A DNA stretch of 32,463 nucleotides from the NCBI RefSeq assembly GCF_016598475.1, contig NZ_JAEMUX010000088.1, positions 1 through 32,463 on the forward strand, given 5' to 3'. Positions 29,897 through 32,463 of this stretch are shown here, piece after piece. The DNA is from Streptomyces adelaidensis. Lineage in GTDB: Bacteria; Actinomycetota; Actinomycetes; Streptomycetales; Streptomycetaceae. Numbering within the stretch: position 1 is the stretch's first letter; every line of letters starts with the position of its first letter. Both the position numbers and the translations under genes were made by a program. The notes below the pieces were generated by a model, which saw only the letters and a list, made by a program, of their open reading frames with translations, was not told where the DNA came from and did not search any database.

Positions 29897-30112
29897 TCAG
29901 GGGGCCAGGCAGCTGACGCCCGGGGCGGCGGTCGGGTCCAGCAGGGCGGCCGGGTCGAGCAGCACGGCGGGGTCGGCGAGCTCCGTGACGGCGGCCGGGG
30001 TCTCGGCGATGCAGGTGACGGTGGCGACCGGGTCCGGAATGGCGTTGGCGGCCGGGGTCATGGCGCCGGCGAGGGCGAGGGTTCCGAGCAGGACGGTGGC
30101 GGTGCGCCGCAT
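29897..30112 (-). CDS. Small secreted peptide with two cysteines
   Basis: A 71-residue protein. The N-terminus RRTATVLLGTLALAGAM ends in a predicted signal-peptidase site ANA-IP (about residue 24). The mature part of about 47 residues has two Cys, one near its start (VTCIAE) and one near its end (VSCLAP), likely a disulfide, around a repetitive Asp-Pro-Ala-Leu-Leu region (ADPAVLLDPAALLDP). ATG 30112 is chosen because AAGGGG sits 9 bases upstream; in-frame ATGs further up overlap or precede that site. It is neither a chaplin nor a recognised lanthipeptide precursor. Function unknown. Confidence 0.7.
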   Translation of the reverse strand: MRRTATVLLGTLALAGAMTPAANAIPDPVATVTCIAETPAAVTELADPAVLLDPAALLDPTAAPGVSCLAP

Positions 30113-30265
30113 GGCGAACATCCCCTTGTCAGAAAGGAAGTGAATCGTCCGGTTGGACAGAGTGATCATTGCGGCTTCCCTCCCGCGAACTCTCCCTCCG
30201 TCACCCGCGCGGGGACGAGGTAACGATTCTCCGCCTGGTACCGGGTTGACCAGGGCGAGCGGCGC

Positions 30266-32001
30266 TCAGTGGGGTGAGGTGATCGCCCGGGCCGCCGCCA
30301 CCTCCTGGCACAGCGGCTCCAGCACGCTTCCCGGCGTCCCGCCGAGGTCGGAGCGGACCTCGTAGAGGACATCGGTCTCCCGCAGCCCCCGCGCCAACTC
30401 CCGTAGCTGCTGCGCGGCTTGTTCGACCTCGGCGGCGGCGGGCGGTTCCGCGCCCTGTTTGATCCGCACCCGCGCGGCCGTAGTCGCGTCGACGATCCTC
30501 CCCCAGTGCCTGAAGGGCCTGGGGGGACCCCCACACCGCCACGACCAGCGGCCACCAGGCGGCGGCCCGGCGCCCGATGGGCGGCGGTTCGGTGAGGGCC
30601 CGCTGGAACTCCGTACGGATGGCGGACAGGTCGCGGTACAGGCGGCGGCGCATCCGGGCCCGCCCGGCCGGGTCCGCCGGGCTCTGCCCGAAGGCGCCCT
30701 CCACGTACGCGGCCGTGTCGGCGACGGCGTCCGCGAGCCGGTCGCCGACCCGTGCGTGCCAGCTCTCCGGCCAGAGCAGACAGCCCGCGACGAGCGCGAT
30801 CGCACAGCCCATGAGGGAGTCGAGGAGGCGGGGCAGGAGCAGGCCGGTGCCCTGGTGGTTGAGGATGTCGGAGAGGAGGAGGATCACCGGGGTGATGGCG
30901 GCCGTCCGGTAGCCGTAGCCCCGGGGGGTGAAGACCGGGATGAGCGGCGCCAGGAGCAGCATCACCGGCACGTCCCACCAGCCGCGCGGCACCTCCGTGA
31001 GCACCCCGGCCGCCACCACCAGCCCGACGACCGTGCCGAGCGCCCGCAGCAGCGCCCGGGAGAAGACCGACCCGAAGTCCGGCTTCAGCACGAACGTGAT
31101 GGTCAGCGCCACCCAGTACGAGCGCGGCACGGGCACGAGCGACACCAGGGCCTGCGCGAGGCCGATGCACGGCGCGAGGCGCAGACCGTAGCGCCAGGAC
31201 GCGTCGGAGAGGACGACGTTCCGGGCGGTCCGGACGGCGCGTACGCCCAGCGGCGCGGGGCGGCCGACACGGTCGCCTGCCTTCCGCAACGCGTCCGGCG
31301 ACGTCTCGGTGACGACATCGGCGGCGTGCCGCAGCGCCTGGTCGACGGCCCGCCCGATCCCGCTGCCGGGCTGTCGCGGGCCCGACAGCTCCAGTGGTCC
31401 CGAGTGCCCCCTCTCCACGGCGTCCGCGAGCCGGCGTACGGCCGTGGGGATCTCGGCGGGCAGCGGCCGGCCGGACAGCCGTACCGCCGGGGCGGCCTCC
31501 ACCAGCGGGGTGATCGCGTTCAACTGGGCCAGCAGTCGCACCAGTTCGGGGCTGCGGCCGTGGTGGCGGGCGCGGCGGGCGAGGACGAGGTCGTAGGACC
31601 GGTCGAGGGTCTCGGTGACGATGCGCGGCGTCGTCGTACGTGTCGGAGGCGGCGGTGTCCGTCGGGGTGGTCGCCGCGAGCAGGTCCGCGAGCTTCCGGT
31701 AGGTGTCCGCCACGGCGGCCCGTTCCGGTACGCCGGCTCGCAGGGGCCGGGCGAGGAGGGCCAGGGCGAGGACGAGGAGGCCGCCGCCGCTCATCAGAAC
31801 CGGGGCCAGCCACCAGTCCCCCGGCATCGGCAGGCCCGCGCCGACCACCGAGTTGAGGAGCAGCAGCAGCCCGGACACGGAGGCCACGGCGCCGATCGAC
31901 GAGATCATCCCGGAGACGAGCGCGACCCCGGTGAGCGCCACGACGGTGACCCAGCCGTGGCCGTACACGAGTGAACCGAGCGTGATGCCCACCGTGCTGA
32001 A
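30266..32001 (-). pseudogene. FUSC-family (aromatic acid/efflux-type) membrane protein pseudogene
   Basis: Read 5' to 3' on the minus strand, a FUSC-type transporter is spread over three frames. Part 1 (about 32001-31630) holds TLGSLVYGHGWVTVVALTG and VASVSGLLLLLNSVVGAG, then SYR/DTYDDA. A frameshift near 31622-31632 moves to part 2 (about 31630-30505), with RSYDLVLARR, YWVALTITFVLKPDFGSVF, and RTAAITPVILLLSD, the FUSC hallmark. A second shift at a run of five C (plus-strand 30500-30504) moves to part 3, ending at 30266 (VDATTAARVRIK...ARAITSPH). The 5' end is lost at a junction with a TnpB fragment near 32000. FUSC proteins have two halves of about six TM helices with cytosolic tails. Two frameshifts plus truncation make a genuine pseudogene likely; the homopolymer shift could be a sequencing error. 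Confidence 0.85.
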
Positions 32002-32390
32002 CGAGGTATCGCGATCATCGCTGTCGACCCGGCCTACACCAGTAAGTGGGGCGCCCAGCACTGGCAAAAGCCCCTCGCTTCGAAGACTCGTAAGACCACC
32101 CGTCACGATGCGGCGAGCATCGCGATCGGGCGACGCGCCGAGGGGCACTCGATCCGGCGACGGACGACACCGCCCCCTGCTCACCAGAGCGATGGGCAGG
32201 GGCATCGGACCGTCCAGGCCGACCGGCGTTCCCCTGGGCGTGAGGAAACCCGCCCCCGCATTCCCGGACCACGCACACGATGCGTGTCGCTGGACGCGGA
32301 GCGAACGCGGGCGACCAGGACATCCAAAACCGTTCGGGATGTCCGCAGTGACCAGGAACGAGTCCAGACTCACTCTTGCTCACTGATTAG
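32002..32390 (+). mobile_element. 3' fragment of a TnpB-type (IS200/IS605-group) transposon protein gene
   Basis: From about 32002 the plus strand reads GIAIIAVDPAYTSKWGAQHW, then RHDAASIAIGRRAEG, which are the conserved end of streptomycete TnpB proteins; the Asp in HDAAS fits RuvC-III. The N-terminal and central parts are missing because DNA to the left belongs to the FUSC gene. Near 32361 a one- or two-base shift seems to have occurred: the tail reads correctly as SLLLTD then TAG at 32388-32390 only in another frame. TnpB is an RNA-guided nuclease of IS605-type elements and the ancestor of Cas12. A truncated copy like this cannot be active. No clear left end of the element can be seen; the right end beyond 32390 is short and unassigned. 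Confidence 0.7.
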
Positions 32391-32463
32391 GAACTGGTGG
32401 GTAGCTCATGGACTCGGATGATCCAGAAAGCACCCTCATGATCGTGTCACGAGCTCTACGGCA

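Noticed and set aside
30113..30169. 19-residue N-terminal extension of the small secreted peptide
   Set aside because: The in-frame ATG at 30169 would precede the ribosome site and spoil the signal peptide; ATG 30112 fits better.

Overview
The window looks like chromosomal core DNA of a Streptomyces species or close relative. The base composition is very GC-rich with strong third-position GC bias. GTG starts are common. The AspRS and MetRS proteins are of streptomycete type, the HATPase / XRE-DUF5753 / DUF397 trio is typical of the genus, and a perfect parS site lies upstream of aspS. ParB sites cluster around oriC in Streptomyces, so this is probably the origin-proximal part of the chromosome.

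Left part (1-7332): a pirin-like cupin, a six-TM membrane protein, a Bro-N (phage antirepressor-like) protein, two back-to-back 3' gene remnants, an AI-2E/PerM-family membrane protein, and a large PAS-GAF-SpoIIE phosphatase-HATPase signalling protein. Middle-left (7333-12585): a 403-bp intergenic region holding parS, aspS, then two tandem secreted (Tat) intradiol dioxygenase paralogues. Each paralogue is preceded by the same iron-box-like motif, then a hairpin, then the same near-start promoter-like motif. A small membrane-anchored hypothetical protein follows.

Central accessory patch (12624-17842): a DUF234-type ATPase, an internally deleted Rpn/YhgA-like remnant, the HATPase | XRE-DUF397 locus with a perfect palindrome in the divergent promoter, an AbiEii-like nucleotidyltransferase with non-canonical active-site residues and an orphan in-frame coding stretch after its stop, and a secreted CAP protein. 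This patch carries most of the signs of gene turnover and several palindromic operator candidates.

Right part (17843-32463): a translationally coupled operon DUF4956 - VTC-domain polymerase - carbohydrate-binding lipoprotein with a candidate PHO box upstream; a cupin; a secreted PL1 pectate lyase; metG with a PH-domain gene downstream; a VWA protein with a long Pro/Glu/Ala repeat region; a PhoX-type Tat-secreted phosphatase with its own candidate PHO box; a small secreted peptide; a FUSC-family pseudogene with two frameshifts and a lost 5' end; and the 3' fragment of a TnpB gene abutting it.

Two regulatory themes are inferred. Phosphate: the VTC operon and the PhoX gene both carry PhoP-like direct repeats. 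Iron: duplicated DmdR/IdeR-like boxes precede the two predicted iron-dependent dioxygenases. The most interesting candidate system is the DUF4956-VTC-lipoprotein operon, which could make and export a polyanion at the cell surface. No rRNA, tRNA or CRISPR array was seen. All calls are from reading the sequence; no database search was run.
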